NCBI RefSeq assembly: GCF_001612905.1
Contig: NZ_BDBI01000023.1
Coordinates: 1-64,000 of the forward strand
Direction of reading: 5' to 3'
DNA length: 64,000 nucleotides
DNA from: Nocardia ignorata NBRC 108230
GTDB lineage: Bacteria > Actinomycetota > Actinomycetes > Mycobacteriales > Mycobacteriaceae
In this document: in pieces, positions 7,565-16,665 of the stretch
Position numbering within the stretch: position 1 is the first letter of the stretch
Layout: the number at the start of each line of letters is the position of its first letter
Translations under genes and position numbers: made by a program
Notes under the pieces: generated by a model
What the model was told of the DNA's origin: nothing
Seen by the model: only the letters and a program-made list of their open reading frames with translations
The model's database searches: none

Positions 7565-9856
7565 GTGACACTGCAGGTCGACACCGTCGCCACCGCCGCA
7601 GCCACCCCGGATGCTCCGCAGCCGTACAAGGAACTCGGTCTCAAAGACGACGAGTACGCCCGCATCAAGGAGATTCTCGGCCGTCGGCCCACCGACGCCG
7701 AGCTGGCCATGTACTCGGTGATGTGGAGCGAGCACTGCTCCTACAAGTCCTCGAAGGTGCACCTGCGCTACTTCGGTGAGACCACCACCGACGAGATGAA
7801 GGCCTCGATGCTGGCCGGTATCGGCGAGAACGCCGGTGTGGTCGACATCGGCGACGGCTGGGCCGTCACCTTCAAGGTAGAAAGCCACAACCACCCGTCG
7901 TACGTGGAGCCGTACCAGGGCGCGGCCACCGGCGTCGGCGGCATCGTGCGCGACATCATGGCCATGGGCGCGCGCCCGATCGCGGTGATGGACCAGCTGC
8001 GCTTCGGCGCGGCCGACGCCCCCGACACCCGTCGCGTGGTCGACGGTGTGGTGCGCGGTATCGGCGGCTACGGCAACTCCCTCGGCCTGCCCAACGTCGG
8101 CGGCGAGACGGTGTTCGACGCCTCCTACCAGGGCAACCCCCTCGTGAACGCGCTGTGCGCGGGCGCGATGCGCACCGAAGACCTGCACCTTGCCTTCGCC
8201 TCGGGCGCGGGCAACAAGATCATCCTGTTCGGCGCGCGCACCGGCCTCGACGGCATCGGCGGCGTGTCGGTGCTCGCCTCCGACAGCTTCTCCGGCGACG
8301 AGTCCGGCACCGGCCGCAAGAAGCTGCCCGCCGTGCAGGTGGGCGACCCGTTCACCGAGAAGGTGCTCATCGAGTGCTGTCTCGACCTGTACAAGGCCGG
8401 GCTCGTGGTCGGCATCCAGGACCTCGGCGGCGCCGGACTGTCCTGTGCCACTTCCGAACTCGCCGCGGCGGGCGACGGCGGCATGCACATCGACCTCACC
8501 AAGGTGCCGCTGCGCGCCAAGCACATGACCCCCGCCGAGATCCTGTCGAGCGAGTCGCAGGAGCGCATGTGCGCGGTGGTCACCCCCGAGAACGTCGACG
8601 CGTTCATGGCGGTGTGCAAGAAGTGGGACGTGTTGGCCACCGTCATCGGTGAGGTCACCGACGGCGACCACCTCGTCATCAGCTGGCACGGCGAGACCGT
8701 GGTCGATGTGCCGCCGCGCACCGTCGCCCACGAGGGCCCGGTGTACGAGCGCCCGGTGCAGCGCCCGGACTACCAGGACGCGCTGATCGCCGACACCACC
8801 GCGAACCTGCCCCGGCCCAAGACCGCCGACGAGCTGCGCGAAACCCTGCTGACCATGCTGGCCAGCCCGCAGCTGTGCAGCCGCAAGTGGATCACCGAGC
8901 AGTACGACCGCTACGTGCGCGGCAACACCGTGCTCGCCGAGCACGCCGACGCCGGTGTGGTTCGCATCGACGAGACGTCCGGGCGCGGCATCGCCCTTGC
9001 CACCGACGCCTCGGGCCGCTACACCAAGCTCGACCCGTACACCGGCGCCCAGCTGGCGCTGGCCGAGGCCTACCGCAATGTGGCGACCACGGGTGCAACC
9101 CCGAAGGCCGTCACCAACTGCCTGAACTTCGGTTCGCCGGAGGACCCGGGCGTGATGTGGCAGTTCCAGCAGGCCGTGCGCGGCCTCGCGGACGGTTGCG
9201 CGGCGCTCGGCATCCCGGTCACCGGCGGCAACGTGAGCTTCTACAACCAGACCGGCAAGGACGCCATCCTGCCCACCCCGGTGGTCGGCGTGCTCGGCGT
9301 GATCGACGACGTGCACCGACGCATCCCGACCGGTCTCGGCCTCGAGCCGGGCGAGTCGCTGATCCTGCTCGGCGACACGCACGACGAACTCGACGGCTCC
9401 ATCTGGTCGCAGGTGGTGCACGGGCACCTCGGTGGTGTGCCGCCCAAGGTCGACCTGGCCCGGGAGAAGTTGCTGTCGGAGGTGCTCGTCTCCGGTTCGC
9501 GCGACGGCATGATCTCGGCCGCTCACGACCTGTCCGAGGGTGGTCTCGCGCAGACCGTCGTCGAGGCCGCGCTGGCCGGTGAGACCGGTTGCCGCATCGT
9601 GCTTCCCGAGGGCAGCGACCCGTTCGTGCAGCTGTTCTCCGAGTCGGCCGGGCGCGTGCTCGTCGCGGTGCCGCGTTCGGAGGAGACCCGGTTCACCAAG
9701 ATGTGCGACGCACGGCAGCTGCCGTGGGTGCGCATCGGCGTGGTCGACCAGGGTTCGGATTCGATCGAGGTGCAGGGCCAGTTCTCGGTGACGCTCGCGG
9801 AATTGCGTGAGGTGTTCGAGGGCACGCTGCCTAAGCTGTTCGGAGCGCACACCTAG
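7565..9856 (+). CDS. purL: Phosphoribosylformylglycinamidine synthase subunit PurL
   Basis: 763 residues, the length of small-type actinobacterial PurL. It uses ATP and PurQ-derived ammonia to convert FGAR to FGAM. Visible signatures are SVMWSEHCSYKSSK, the nucleotide-binding KVESHNHPSYVEPYQGAATGVGG, IQDLGGAGLSCATSELA and, in the second half, VTGGNVSFYNQ and AAHDLSEGGLAQ. GTG 7565 was chosen because it follows a GAAAGGA ribosome-binding site and starts at the conserved N-terminus. The frame is open back to 7364, but that part overlaps the divergent GT87 gene. A TAGACT hexamer at 7519-7524 is a possible -10 box. Confidence 0.96.
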   Translation: MTLQVDTVATAAATPDAPQPYKELGLKDDEYARIKEILGRRPTDAELAMYSVMWSEHCSYKSSKVHLRYFGETTTDEMKASMLAGIGENAGVVDIGDGWAVTFKVESHNHPSYVEPYQGAATGVGGIVRDIMAMGARPIAVMDQLRFGAADAPDTRRVVDGVVRGIGGYGNSLGLPNVGGETVFDASYQGNPLVNALCAGAMRTEDLHLAFASGAGNKIILFGARTGLDGIGGVSVLASDSFSGDESGTGRKKLPAVQVGDPFTEKVLIECCLDLYKAGLVVGIQDLGGAGLSCATSELAAAGDGGMHIDLTKVPLRAKHMTPAEILSSESQERMCAVVTPENVDAFMAVCKKWDVLATVIGEVTDGDHLVISWHGETVVDVPPRTVAHEGPVYERPVQRPDYQDALIADTTANLPRPKTADELRETLLTMLASPQLCSRKWITEQYDRYVRGNTVLAEHADAGVVRIDETSGRGIALATDASGRYTKLDPYTGAQLALAEAYRNVATTGATPKAVTNCLNFGSPEDPGVMWQFQQAVRGLADGCAALGIPVTGGNVSFYNQTGKDAILPTPVVGVLGVIDDVHRRIPTGLGLEPGESLILLGDTHDELDGSIWSQVVHGHLGGVPPKVDLAREKLLSEVLVSGSRDGMISAAHDLSEGGLAQTVVEAALAGETGCRIVLPEGSDPFVQLFSESAGRVLVAVPRSEETRFTKMCDARQLPWVRIGVVDQGSDSIEVQGQFSVTLAELREVFEGTLPKLFGAHT

Positions 9857-9871
9857 AGGAGGAGCCGAGCT

Positions 9872-11647
9872 TTGACCACATCGGAGAAGAGCTCGGCACC
9901 CACCGGCGCCACCGTTGCACCCGCCGACAACCCGTTGTTGCGCGGGGTGCACCTGGTGGAACGGTTCTTCCACCCGAACTACACCGGGTTGCTCGTAGCG
10001 ACCATGCTGTTCGGCTGGTCGCTAACACCGTCGCTGCTGCCGCGCGACTGGTTCTTCCAGGGCCTGATCAGCGGCATCAATGCCACGATCGGGTACGGCC
10101 TCGGGTGTGGGCTGGCCTGGGCTTGGCAGCGGTGGGTGGTGCCGCGGGTGACGGTGCCGGAGCGGATCGCCGCGCGATGGGCGCAGCGGCCGCGGTGGAC
10201 GCTGATGGCGGTGAAGGCGCTGATCGTGGTGGCGTGCGTGGTGTTCGCGGTGCTGATGTCGATCCAATCGGGCCGCTGGCAACGCGAGATCACCGATCTG
10301 ATGGGGATGGCGCCGGTTTCGGACTCCTACGCGCGCACAGTGTTGCTCGGCGCCGCCGTGGTCGGGCTGCTGATCTGGATCGCGCGCGCAGTGCGCAAGT
10401 TGGTGCGTGCGGTGGCGCGCGGTCTCAATCAGTGGATTCGGGTGCCCGCGTCGTTCGCGCGACCGCTCGGAGTGCTGATCGTGGTGATCGGCGCGGTGCT
10501 CCTGTTCAACGGCGTGTTGGCGAAAGCCTTTTTCACCGTGGCCAATTCGGCGTTCAGCGCACGCAACAGCCACACTTCCGCACACGCGATCCAACCGACG
10601 TTGCCCGAACGGTCCGGCAGCCCCGGCTCGCTGGCGGCATGGGAAACACTCGGTTCCGAAGGCCGCTGGTTCGTCTCGAACGCACCGACCGCGCTGGCCA
10701 TCAGCCAGGTCACCGGCAAACCGGCCCGCGAACCCATCCGGGTATACGCGGGACTGGAATCGGCCGACGGGTTCGAGGCGCAAACCGACCTGGCCGTGGC
10801 CGAACTCGAACGGACCAAGGCCTTCGACCGCAAGGTGCTGGTGGTGATCAGCACCACCGGTACCGGCTGGGTCGACTCGACCAGCGCCGAATCGGTCGAG
10901 TTGATGTTCGGCGGGGACAGCGCTCTGGTCGCCACCCAGTACTCGTACCTGCCGAGCGCGCTGTCGTTCCTGTCCGACCGGGACAAGTCGATGAGCATGG
11001 GCCGCATGCTGTTCGACAAGGTGTACGAACGCTGGTCGACGCTGCCCGAGAACGCTCGGCCCAAGCTGCTCGTCTACGGAGAAAGCCTCGGTTCCCAGGG
11101 GTCGGAGGGCGCGTTCTCCGGGCTGGCCGACATCCGCAACCGCACCGACGGTGTGCTCTGGGTCGGCCCGCCCAACTCCAACCGGCTGTGGTCGGAATTC
11201 GTCGCCCGCCGTGATCCGGGGACCGACGAGATCACCCCGATCTTCGCCGACGGGCTCTCGGTGCGCTTCGCCGCCAGTGCCGATCAGCTCGCTCGGCCGT
11301 CGGACAAGTGGACCGATCCGCGCATCGTCTATCTGCAGCACGCCTCGGACCCGGTGGTGTGGTGGTCGCCCGATCTGCTGTTCAGCAGACCCGACTGGCT
11401 CGGGGAGAAGCGTGGTCCCGATGTGTCACCGGCGATGTCGTGGTATCCGATCGTCACCTTCTGGCAGGTGGCGGCGGATCTGCCACGGGCGCAGTCGGTC
11501 TCGAACGGGCACGGCCACAACTACGGCAACCTGGTGCCCGATGCCTGGGCGGCGATCGCTCGACCACCGGACTACACACCGGAATCGGCGCAGCGGATCC
11601 GGCTGTTCCTCGAAGAATCCGCCGCGACCGAGCATCAGCTGAAGTAG
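9872..11647 (+). CDS. Abhydrolase_9-type membrane alpha/beta hydrolase (paralogue 1)
   Basis: 591 residues. Four to five transmembrane helices in the first 230 residues (Abhydrolase_9_N-like) precede a cytoplasmic or extracytoplasmic alpha/beta-hydrolase domain. The nucleophile elbow is VYGESLGSQGSE (GxSxG) at about residue 410, and a late DGHGH-like segment (SNGHGHNYGN) supplies the probable catalytic His. The TTG start at 9872 is supported by the GAGGAGG ribosome-binding site at 9856-9863. It begins 15 bp after purL, so it is probably co-transcribed. It is paralogous over its whole length with the gene at 12099-13826. The substrate is not known for this actinobacterial family; lipid ester hydrolysis is a guess. 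Confidence 0.82.
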   Translation: MTTSEKSSAPTGATVAPADNPLLRGVHLVERFFHPNYTGLLVATMLFGWSLTPSLLPRDWFFQGLISGINATIGYGLGCGLAWAWQRWVVPRVTVPERIAARWAQRPRWTLMAVKALIVVACVVFAVLMSIQSGRWQREITDLMGMAPVSDSYARTVLLGAAVVGLLIWIARAVRKLVRAVARGLNQWIRVPASFARPLGVLIVVIGAVLLFNGVLAKAFFTVANSAFSARNSHTSAHAIQPTLPERSGSPGSLAAWETLGSEGRWFVSNAPTALAISQVTGKPAREPIRVYAGLESADGFEAQTDLAVAELERTKAFDRKVLVVISTTGTGWVDSTSAESVELMFGGDSALVATQYSYLPSALSFLSDRDKSMSMGRMLFDKVYERWSTLPENARPKLLVYGESLGSQGSEGAFSGLADIRNRTDGVLWVGPPNSNRLWSEFVARRDPGTDEITPIFADGLSVRFAASADQLARPSDKWTDPRIVYLQHASDPVVWWSPDLLFSRPDWLGEKRGPDVSPAMSWYPIVTFWQVAADLPRAQSVSNGHGHNYGNLVPDAWAAIARPPDYTPESAQRIRLFLEESAATEHQLK

Positions 11648-11674
11648 CCGAACCCCTCGATCGGCTACTTCCGG

Positions 11675-11965
11675 CTACGAGACCGACTTGAACGGATTGT
11701 GTTCGGCGATCAGCTGTTCGATGCGTGCCTCGTCGAGGCGGCTCATCACGGTCTGGGTTTCCTGCTGATCGCGCACCACCTTGGCGAGGGTGAAGCAGCT
11801 CGTCACCAGGAACAGGCCCGACATGGCGAGGAAGGCGCGCTGCCAGCCGTCCAGCGGCAGGTAGGCGATGCCCGCGCCGGTGCCGAACAGGCTGACGGCG
11901 AAGGCGATCGCGGCCTGGGCCATGTAGGCCGTGGTGTTCTTCGGCTTGGCATTGGGTGTGCTCAT
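11675..11965 (-). CDS. YiaA/YiaB-type two-helix membrane protein
   Basis: 96 residues with two hydrophobic helices: AYMAQAAIAFAVSLFGTGAG (about 13-33) and WQRAFLAMSGLFLVTSCFTLAKV (about 40-62). The WQRAFLAMSGLFLV segment is characteristic of the YiaAB family. A soluble charged tail follows (RDQQETQTVMSRLDEARIEQLI). ATG 11965 is chosen; the frame is open further upstream but would overlap the divergent gene at 12099. It sits head-on between the two paralogous hydrolase genes. No biochemical role is established for the family. Confidence 0.75.
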   Translation of the reverse strand: MSTPNAKPKNTTAYMAQAAIAFAVSLFGTGAGIAYLPLDGWQRAFLAMSGLFLVTSCFTLAKVVRDQQETQTVMSRLDEARIEQLIAEHNPFKSVS

Positions 11966-12098
11966 GGAACAAGCATGGGCGGCGGGGGATTGCCGCGGGC
12001 GCGTGAAACTACTCACCGGCGATGGGTAGTTGCCGAAAGTGACCGACCCACCACCCACAACCTCTGCCCCCGGCGCGCCCGCCAGCCATACTTGATCG

Positions 12099-13826
12099 GT
12101 GTCTGCGACCGGGTCGACCCTCGTCACGCTGCGTACACGCGGCAAGCGGGTGATGCGGCGCGTCGAGGACATCGTCGATCTGAACTACCCGGGGCTCGTC
12201 GTCGCCACCCTGTTCTTCGCGCTGTCGGTGACGCCTTCGCTGGTGCCGCGCGACTGGTTGTTCCAGGGGCTCATCAGTGGGATCAACGCGGCCATCGGGT
12301 ACGGGCTCGGGTGTGTGCTCGAGTGGGCGTTGCGGCGGTGGGTGCGGCCACGGATTCCGCTGTCCGGGCCCCCTGACCGGGTGCGATACGCCATCAAGGC
12401 CGTGGTGCTCGTGGTGTGCGCGGTCGTGGCGGCTGGGATGCTCGTGCAGTCGGCGCGCTGGCAGCGCGAGATCACTTCGCTGATGGGGATGGAAGGTACG
12501 ACTACCCCCGCGTATCTGCGGACCGGGCTGCTCAGTGTGGCCGTCGGGGTGGCGGTGGTCGCGGTGTACCGGACGGTGCGTGCGCTGATCCTCGTGCTGG
12601 CCCGTCAGCTCAACCAGTGGGTGCGGGTGCCGCGCGAATTGGCGCCATCGGCCGGGGCTTTGGTGCTGGTGGTGTTCGCGGTGACGGTGTTCAACGGGGT
12701 GGCCTCGCGGGCGTTCTTCGCCGTCGCCAACTCCGCGTTCAGCGTGCGCAACGACCGGACCACCGAGTACGCGGTGCAGCCGGTGTCGCCGGAGAAGTCC
12801 GGGAGCCCGGCTTCGCTCGCGCCCTGGGAGACTCTCGGTTTCGAAGGGCGGTGGTTCGTCGCCAACGGACCCGACGCGGCCGACATCGCCGCGGTGACGG
12901 GAAGACCTGCGCGCGAACCGATCCGGGCGTATGTGGGGTTGGAATCGGTGCGCGGGGAGCAGACTGCGGCCGAGCTGGCGGTGGCCGAACTCGAGCGGAC
13001 CAAGGCCTTCGAGCGGGCGGCGATGGTGGTGGTGACGACCACCGGGACCGGGTGGGTGAACGGGATGGCGGCCGGTTCGCTCGAATATCTCTACGGCGGT
13101 GACACGTCGATCGTGGCCACCCAGTACTCGTATCTGCCCAGCGTGCTGTCGTTTCTGTCCGACCGGGAGAAGGCCGCGGCGGCGAGCCGTGAGCTGTTCG
13201 ACGCGGTGTACCGGCGGTGGTCGGCGCAACCGGAAGAGCTGCGGCCCAAGCTGTTCGTGTACGGCGAGAGTCTCGGGTCGCAAGGATCGGAGGAGGCCTT
13301 CGACGGGTTGGCCGACCTGCGGGAGAAGGTCGACGGGGCGCTGTGGGTGGGGCCGCCCAATTCCAATCGGCTCTGGCGGCAGTTCGTGGCCCGGCGCGAT
13401 CCGGGTTCGCGAGAGGTGGCACCGGTTTATGCCGATGGGCTCGTCGTCCGATTCGCCGACGACGCAACGGATTTCGACTCGCCAGAGGTATGGCGCGAGC
13501 CCCGCATCGCCTACCTGCAGCATCCGTCCGACCCGATCGTGTGGTGGTCGGCGGACCTGATCCTCACCCGGCCGGATTGGTTGCGTGAACCGCGTGGCGA
13601 CGATGTGTCGACGCAGATGCGATGGGCGCCGTTCGTGACGTTCTGGCAGGTCACGGCCGATCTCACGAACGCACAAGGGGTTTCGGATGGGCACGGGCAT
13701 CGGTACGGGAGTCTCGTGCTCGACGGTTGGCTGGCGGTGACGGGGCTTTCGGTGAACCCGGATGTGGTCGAGAAGGCCAGGGTGGCAGTCGAATCCGCCG
13801 AGAAGCTGGAGCGGGAGGTGAAGTGA
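12099..13826 (+). CDS. Abhydrolase_9-type membrane alpha/beta hydrolase (paralogue 2)
   Basis: 575 residues with the same architecture as the gene at 9872: N-terminal helices starting at VVATLFFALSVTPSLVPRDW, then a hydrolase domain with VYGESLGSQGSEEAF as nucleophile elbow and a late DGHGHRYGS segment. The two copies share almost every motif block in order, pointing to tandem duplication. GTG 12099 is the earliest sensible start; a downstream in-frame ATG near 12150 is also possible. Its stop overlaps the GTG start of the CPBP protease gene by 4 bp, so these two are translationally coupled and may work on the same membrane process. Confidence 0.82.
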   Translation: MSATGSTLVTLRTRGKRVMRRVEDIVDLNYPGLVVATLFFALSVTPSLVPRDWLFQGLISGINAAIGYGLGCVLEWALRRWVRPRIPLSGPPDRVRYAIKAVVLVVCAVVAAGMLVQSARWQREITSLMGMEGTTTPAYLRTGLLSVAVGVAVVAVYRTVRALILVLARQLNQWVRVPRELAPSAGALVLVVFAVTVFNGVASRAFFAVANSAFSVRNDRTTEYAVQPVSPEKSGSPASLAPWETLGFEGRWFVANGPDAADIAAVTGRPAREPIRAYVGLESVRGEQTAAELAVAELERTKAFERAAMVVVTTTGTGWVNGMAAGSLEYLYGGDTSIVATQYSYLPSVLSFLSDREKAAAASRELFDAVYRRWSAQPEELRPKLFVYGESLGSQGSEEAFDGLADLREKVDGALWVGPPNSNRLWRQFVARRDPGSREVAPVYADGLVVRFADDATDFDSPEVWREPRIAYLQHPSDPIVWWSADLILTRPDWLREPRGDDVSTQMRWAPFVTFWQVTADLTNAQGVSDGHGHRYGSLVLDGWLAVTGLSVNPDVVEKARVAVESAEKLEREVK

Positions 13827-14509
13827 GAGCCGGGGAGAACGTGGTTGGTGCTGTCGGTGTGGCGCTGTGTATACCGCCGGTGTGGAACAACTGGGTTCTG
13901 CCTGCCCTCGGTCTGCCTCTGCGCGGACGATCGGTGGCCAACGTGCTGTTCGCCGGCGCGTACACCGGGGTGTTCCGTGGTCGCCCGAACTGGTTGTCCA
14001 CCAGCGGTTTACGGTGGGGTCTCGGAAGTTCTGCGGTGGTTCTCGCGGGTTACGGCGTGGTCTTGGCCGTTCCGGCACTGCGCAAGCTGCCCGCCGAAGT
14101 CGCGGTGCGCGTCCCCGAAACCTCCACCCTCGAATGGATCGCCGTCCACATTCCCGTCGGCACGGTCCTGGCCGAGGAAGCCGTCTTCCGCGCCACCCTC
14201 GACCCGCTCCTCGATTCCCGCGGCTGCCCGCCCGTCGGCGGCGCCGCCGACTTCGCCCTCTGGCACATCCACCCCGCCCGCACCGCCGGTGACTCCCTTC
14301 CCGTCACCCTGGCCGCGACCACCCTCGCCGGCCTGGTCTTCAGCGCCCTGCGCCGCCGCGCCGACAGCGCCACCGCCCCAGCCCTCCTGCACCTCACGAT
14401 CAACGCGGGCGGCGCCCTGTTGCCCGCCCTGGCCGCCTACGTCGAGACCCGACTTGCCGCCGGATCAGGCATCGGCCGGCTGCGAGGCCCGATGACCATC
14501 CAGCCCTAG
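13823..14509 (+). CDS. CPBP (Rce1-type) intramembrane metalloprotease
   Basis: 228 residues with about six hydrophobic segments. The two catalytic signatures of the CPBP/Abi family are present: EExxxR as EEAVFR at residues 118-123 and FxxxH as FALWH at 144-148. The later HLTIN segment matches the third conserved motif (HxxxN). These membrane proteases cleave isoprenylated or small peptide substrates in other organisms; in actinobacteria their substrates are unknown. The GTG start at 13823 overlaps the hydrolase stop. The N-terminal half (codons for residues 1-90) has less extreme GC3 than the C-terminal half. Confidence 0.83.
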   Translation: MRAGENVVGAVGVALCIPPVWNNWVLPALGLPLRGRSVANVLFAGAYTGVFRGRPNWLSTSGLRWGLGSSAVVLAGYGVVLAVPALRKLPAEVAVRVPETSTLEWIAVHIPVGTVLAEEAVFRATLDPLLDSRGCPPVGGAADFALWHIHPARTAGDSLPVTLAATTLAGLVFSALRRRADSATAPALLHLTINAGGALLPALAAYVETRLAAGSGIGRLRGPMTIQP

Positions 14510-14633
14510 GGGCGGCTGCGATGCTGTGGACCGCGCTGCTTGGGCGACGGTTTCGCCCCTCTCGGCGCGTCTGGCAACTCGGGACATACGGTTTGTCGAT
14601 TGCTGTCGGGGGCGGTCGGTAGCGTTGCGCGCT

Positions 14634-15032
14634 ATGGCTGGTCGGAATGTGGTCGATCCCGCTCAGGTGCGGGCGGCGGTGTTGGCGGTGGCGCAGTGGT
14701 TGGGAGATGCGGGTGCGGCGGCGCCGGGGCGGGGGGAGCTGGGGGCGGCGGTGAAGGGGACGGCGCGGGCGTTGGCGGCGAGCGCGCCGGGGCATTCGGT
14801 GGAGGTGCGGGTGCCGCCGTTCGTCGCGGTGCAGTGCATCGAGGGGCCTCGGCATACCAGGGGGAATCCGCCGAATGTGGTGGAGACCGATGCGCGGACG
14901 TGGTTGTTGCTGGCCACCGGACTGCTGGAGTTCGACGACGCCGTGGCTTCGGGCGCGGTCTCGGCTTCCGGGACCAGGGCCGCGGAGATCGCGGGCTGGC
15001 TGCCGATCGTTCCCTTGTCCGCACCGCGCTGA
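14634..15032 (+). CDS. Sterol-carrier-family protein (Rv0807-like)
   Basis: 132 residues. Composition and layout fit the small actinobacterial proteins called sterol carrier family proteins (SCP2-like), with the RGNPPNVVETDARTWLLLATG segment as the most recognisable block. In M. tuberculosis the equivalent gene Rv0807 also sits just before purF, and that synteny is the best support. Start ATG 14634 is followed directly by AGRNVVDPAQ. A TAGCGT hexamer 8 nt upstream suggests a leaderless or very short-leader mRNA. Its role is unproven; binding of a hydrophobic ligand is inference from the family name. Confidence 0.72.
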   Translation: MAGRNVVDPAQVRAAVLAVAQWLGDAGAAAPGRGELGAAVKGTARALAASAPGHSVEVRVPPFVAVQCIEGPRHTRGNPPNVVETDARTWLLLATGLLEFDDAVASGAVSASGTRAAEIAGWLPIVPLSAPR

Positions 15033-15105
15033 ACCGAGACGTGGCCGGACCTGCGCGACCGGTGCGGTCCCTGCGCCGCACGGTGACTCCCCGCCGCGCG
15101 CATCG

Positions 15106-16530
15106 TCAGTCGGAGTGGTTCTTGCGGTGCAGGCCCTTGTAGTCGTAGTAGCGGGTGATGATCGTGCCCGCGACGACGGCGATCGCGACGCCGAGCAGTG
15201 CCATCCAGATGCCGCGATCGAGGCCGGCCGAGTAGTTCGCGTCGAAGTACAGGATCGAGCGCACGCCGAGGAACACCTGGTGCATCGGTTCGAATTCGGC
15301 CAGCCAGGACAGGTAGGTCGGGGTCGCCTCGATGGGCACGGTGCCGCCCGAGGAGGGCAGGCCGAGGATGACGAACAGCACCAGGTTCACCAGCAGGCCC
15401 GCCGTGCCGAGCGCGGCCAGCGTCATCAGCGCCGTCCAGCCGACCGCGACCATGGCGAGCACCGAGTACAGGTACAGGGCGAGCGGATTGTCGACCGGCA
15501 TGCCGACGAGCTTGGCCGCCAGCAGGAACACCGCCGAAACCACCACCGCGACAACCGTCGACACGCCCCACTTGACGAGCAGGGTGTGGAACCGGGAGAT
15601 CGACGACGTCGGATAGTGCACGAACCACGGCCCGTACTCGGTTGGCACGAAACCGAACTGCGCGTCGACCATCGTGTGGATGACCATCGCCCCGACCATG
15701 CCCGCCAGCAGCAGGAGCAGGGCGTAGAAGAAGGCCGTCAGGCCCTGGCCGGTGCCGGGTGGCAGCGGCCGGTACTCCTGGGTGACGGTGTCGATGGGAC
15801 TCTGGAGGCTCAGCATCGCCGCACCGGAGATCTGCGGTGCGGGCGCGCCCTCCGGCGTCTGCGCGAGAGTGGCCTGCACCTGGTCGACCAGCTGCACCCC
15901 GACCTGCTTGTCGACCTCGGCCAGCGCCTGCTCGCCGATCCGCTGCACGATGGCGTCACCGTAGGCGCCCATGCGCGGATTGGTCTGCAAGGTGATGATG
16001 GGCTTCTCCATCTCGCCCGGCACGATCGAGCCCGCGCCGAGAATTCCCAGGCGTTTGCTGAAGTCACCGGGGATGACGATCGCGCCGTACACCTGGCCGG
16101 TGCGCAGCAACTGCTCGGACTCCGGCTTGCCGACCACCCGCAGGTCGATCTTGTCGGCGGGCACGTTCGCGACGAGCGCGTCGGTGACCTGCTTGCCGAA
16201 GTCGACGCGGCGCTGCTGACCACCGGTGTCGAGGACATCGCCCACGTCGAGGTTCACCAGCGCGACCGGGAAATCGTGCAAATTCTTCTCTGGATCGGCG
16301 ACATAACCCAGGTACATCACCCCGAGCAGGCCGGTGAGCACGGCGAGCACCAGTGTCGGGGCGAACACAATCTTGGCCCAGTGACGCCGCGGGCGCGTCG
16401 ATGTGTCGAACATCGCTCCACGGGCGGACGTCTTGCGGGAATCACTCGGCGTCGACCTGGCGTTTTCACTGTTCGAACGCGATTCACCGGCTGCAACGTC
16501 TGCGCTGTCGTCCGTCGTCACAACCGGCAC
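15106..16530 (-). CDS. YhgE/Pip-type (DUF3533) membrane protein
   Basis: 474 residues. A disordered Ser/Asp-rich N-terminus (1-48) precedes one transmembrane helix (about 53-75), a large extracytoplasmic domain to about 265, then five helices (AFFYALLLLLAGMVGAMVIH onward). This layout matches the ABC-2-like YhgE/Pip and DUF3533 families, found as phage-infection proteins or RND/ABC-associated transport partners. No ATPase gene is adjacent. It is convergent with the sterol-carrier gene and divergent from purF across 135 bp. The transported substance, if any, is unknown. Confidence 0.75.
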   Translation of the reverse strand: MPVVTTDDSADVAAGESRSNSENARSTPSDSRKTSARGAMFDTSTRPRRHWAKIVFAPTLVLAVLTGLLGVMYLGYVADPEKNLHDFPVALVNLDVGDVLDTGGQQRRVDFGKQVTDALVANVPADKIDLRVVGKPESEQLLRTGQVYGAIVIPGDFSKRLGILGAGSIVPGEMEKPIITLQTNPRMGAYGDAIVQRIGEQALAEVDKQVGVQLVDQVQATLAQTPEGAPAPQISGAAMLSLQSPIDTVTQEYRPLPPGTGQGLTAFFYALLLLLAGMVGAMVIHTMVDAQFGFVPTEYGPWFVHYPTSSISRFHTLLVKWGVSTVVAVVVSAVFLLAAKLVGMPVDNPLALYLYSVLAMVAVGWTALMTLAALGTAGLLVNLVLFVILGLPSSGGTVPIEATPTYLSWLAEFEPMHQVFLGVRSILYFDANYSAGLDRGIWMALLGVAIAVVAGTIITRYYDYKGLHRKNHSD

Positions 16531-16665
16531 GGTAACAGCTCCACGCGGCCGATCAGGGTGTTCCGCGCGGAGATTGCTGCCGGGATGCGAGCACCCGTGG
16601 TACGCATCGGCGATTCACCCGTAGACTGACGAGTGCCCCCAGCCCGCCCGAACAGGGAGCAAACG

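Noticed and set aside
7427..9973. 848-residue minus-strand frame opposite purL
   Set aside because: Antisense of purL; long only because of GC-rich codon structure.
12009..14078. 689-residue minus-strand frame
   Set aside because: Antisense of the second hydrolase and CPBP gene, no recognisable domain.
13823..14509. Immunity protein or bacteriocin processing role for the CPBP protease
   Set aside because: No bacteriocin-like small peptide or transporter nearby; only the protease family call can be supported.
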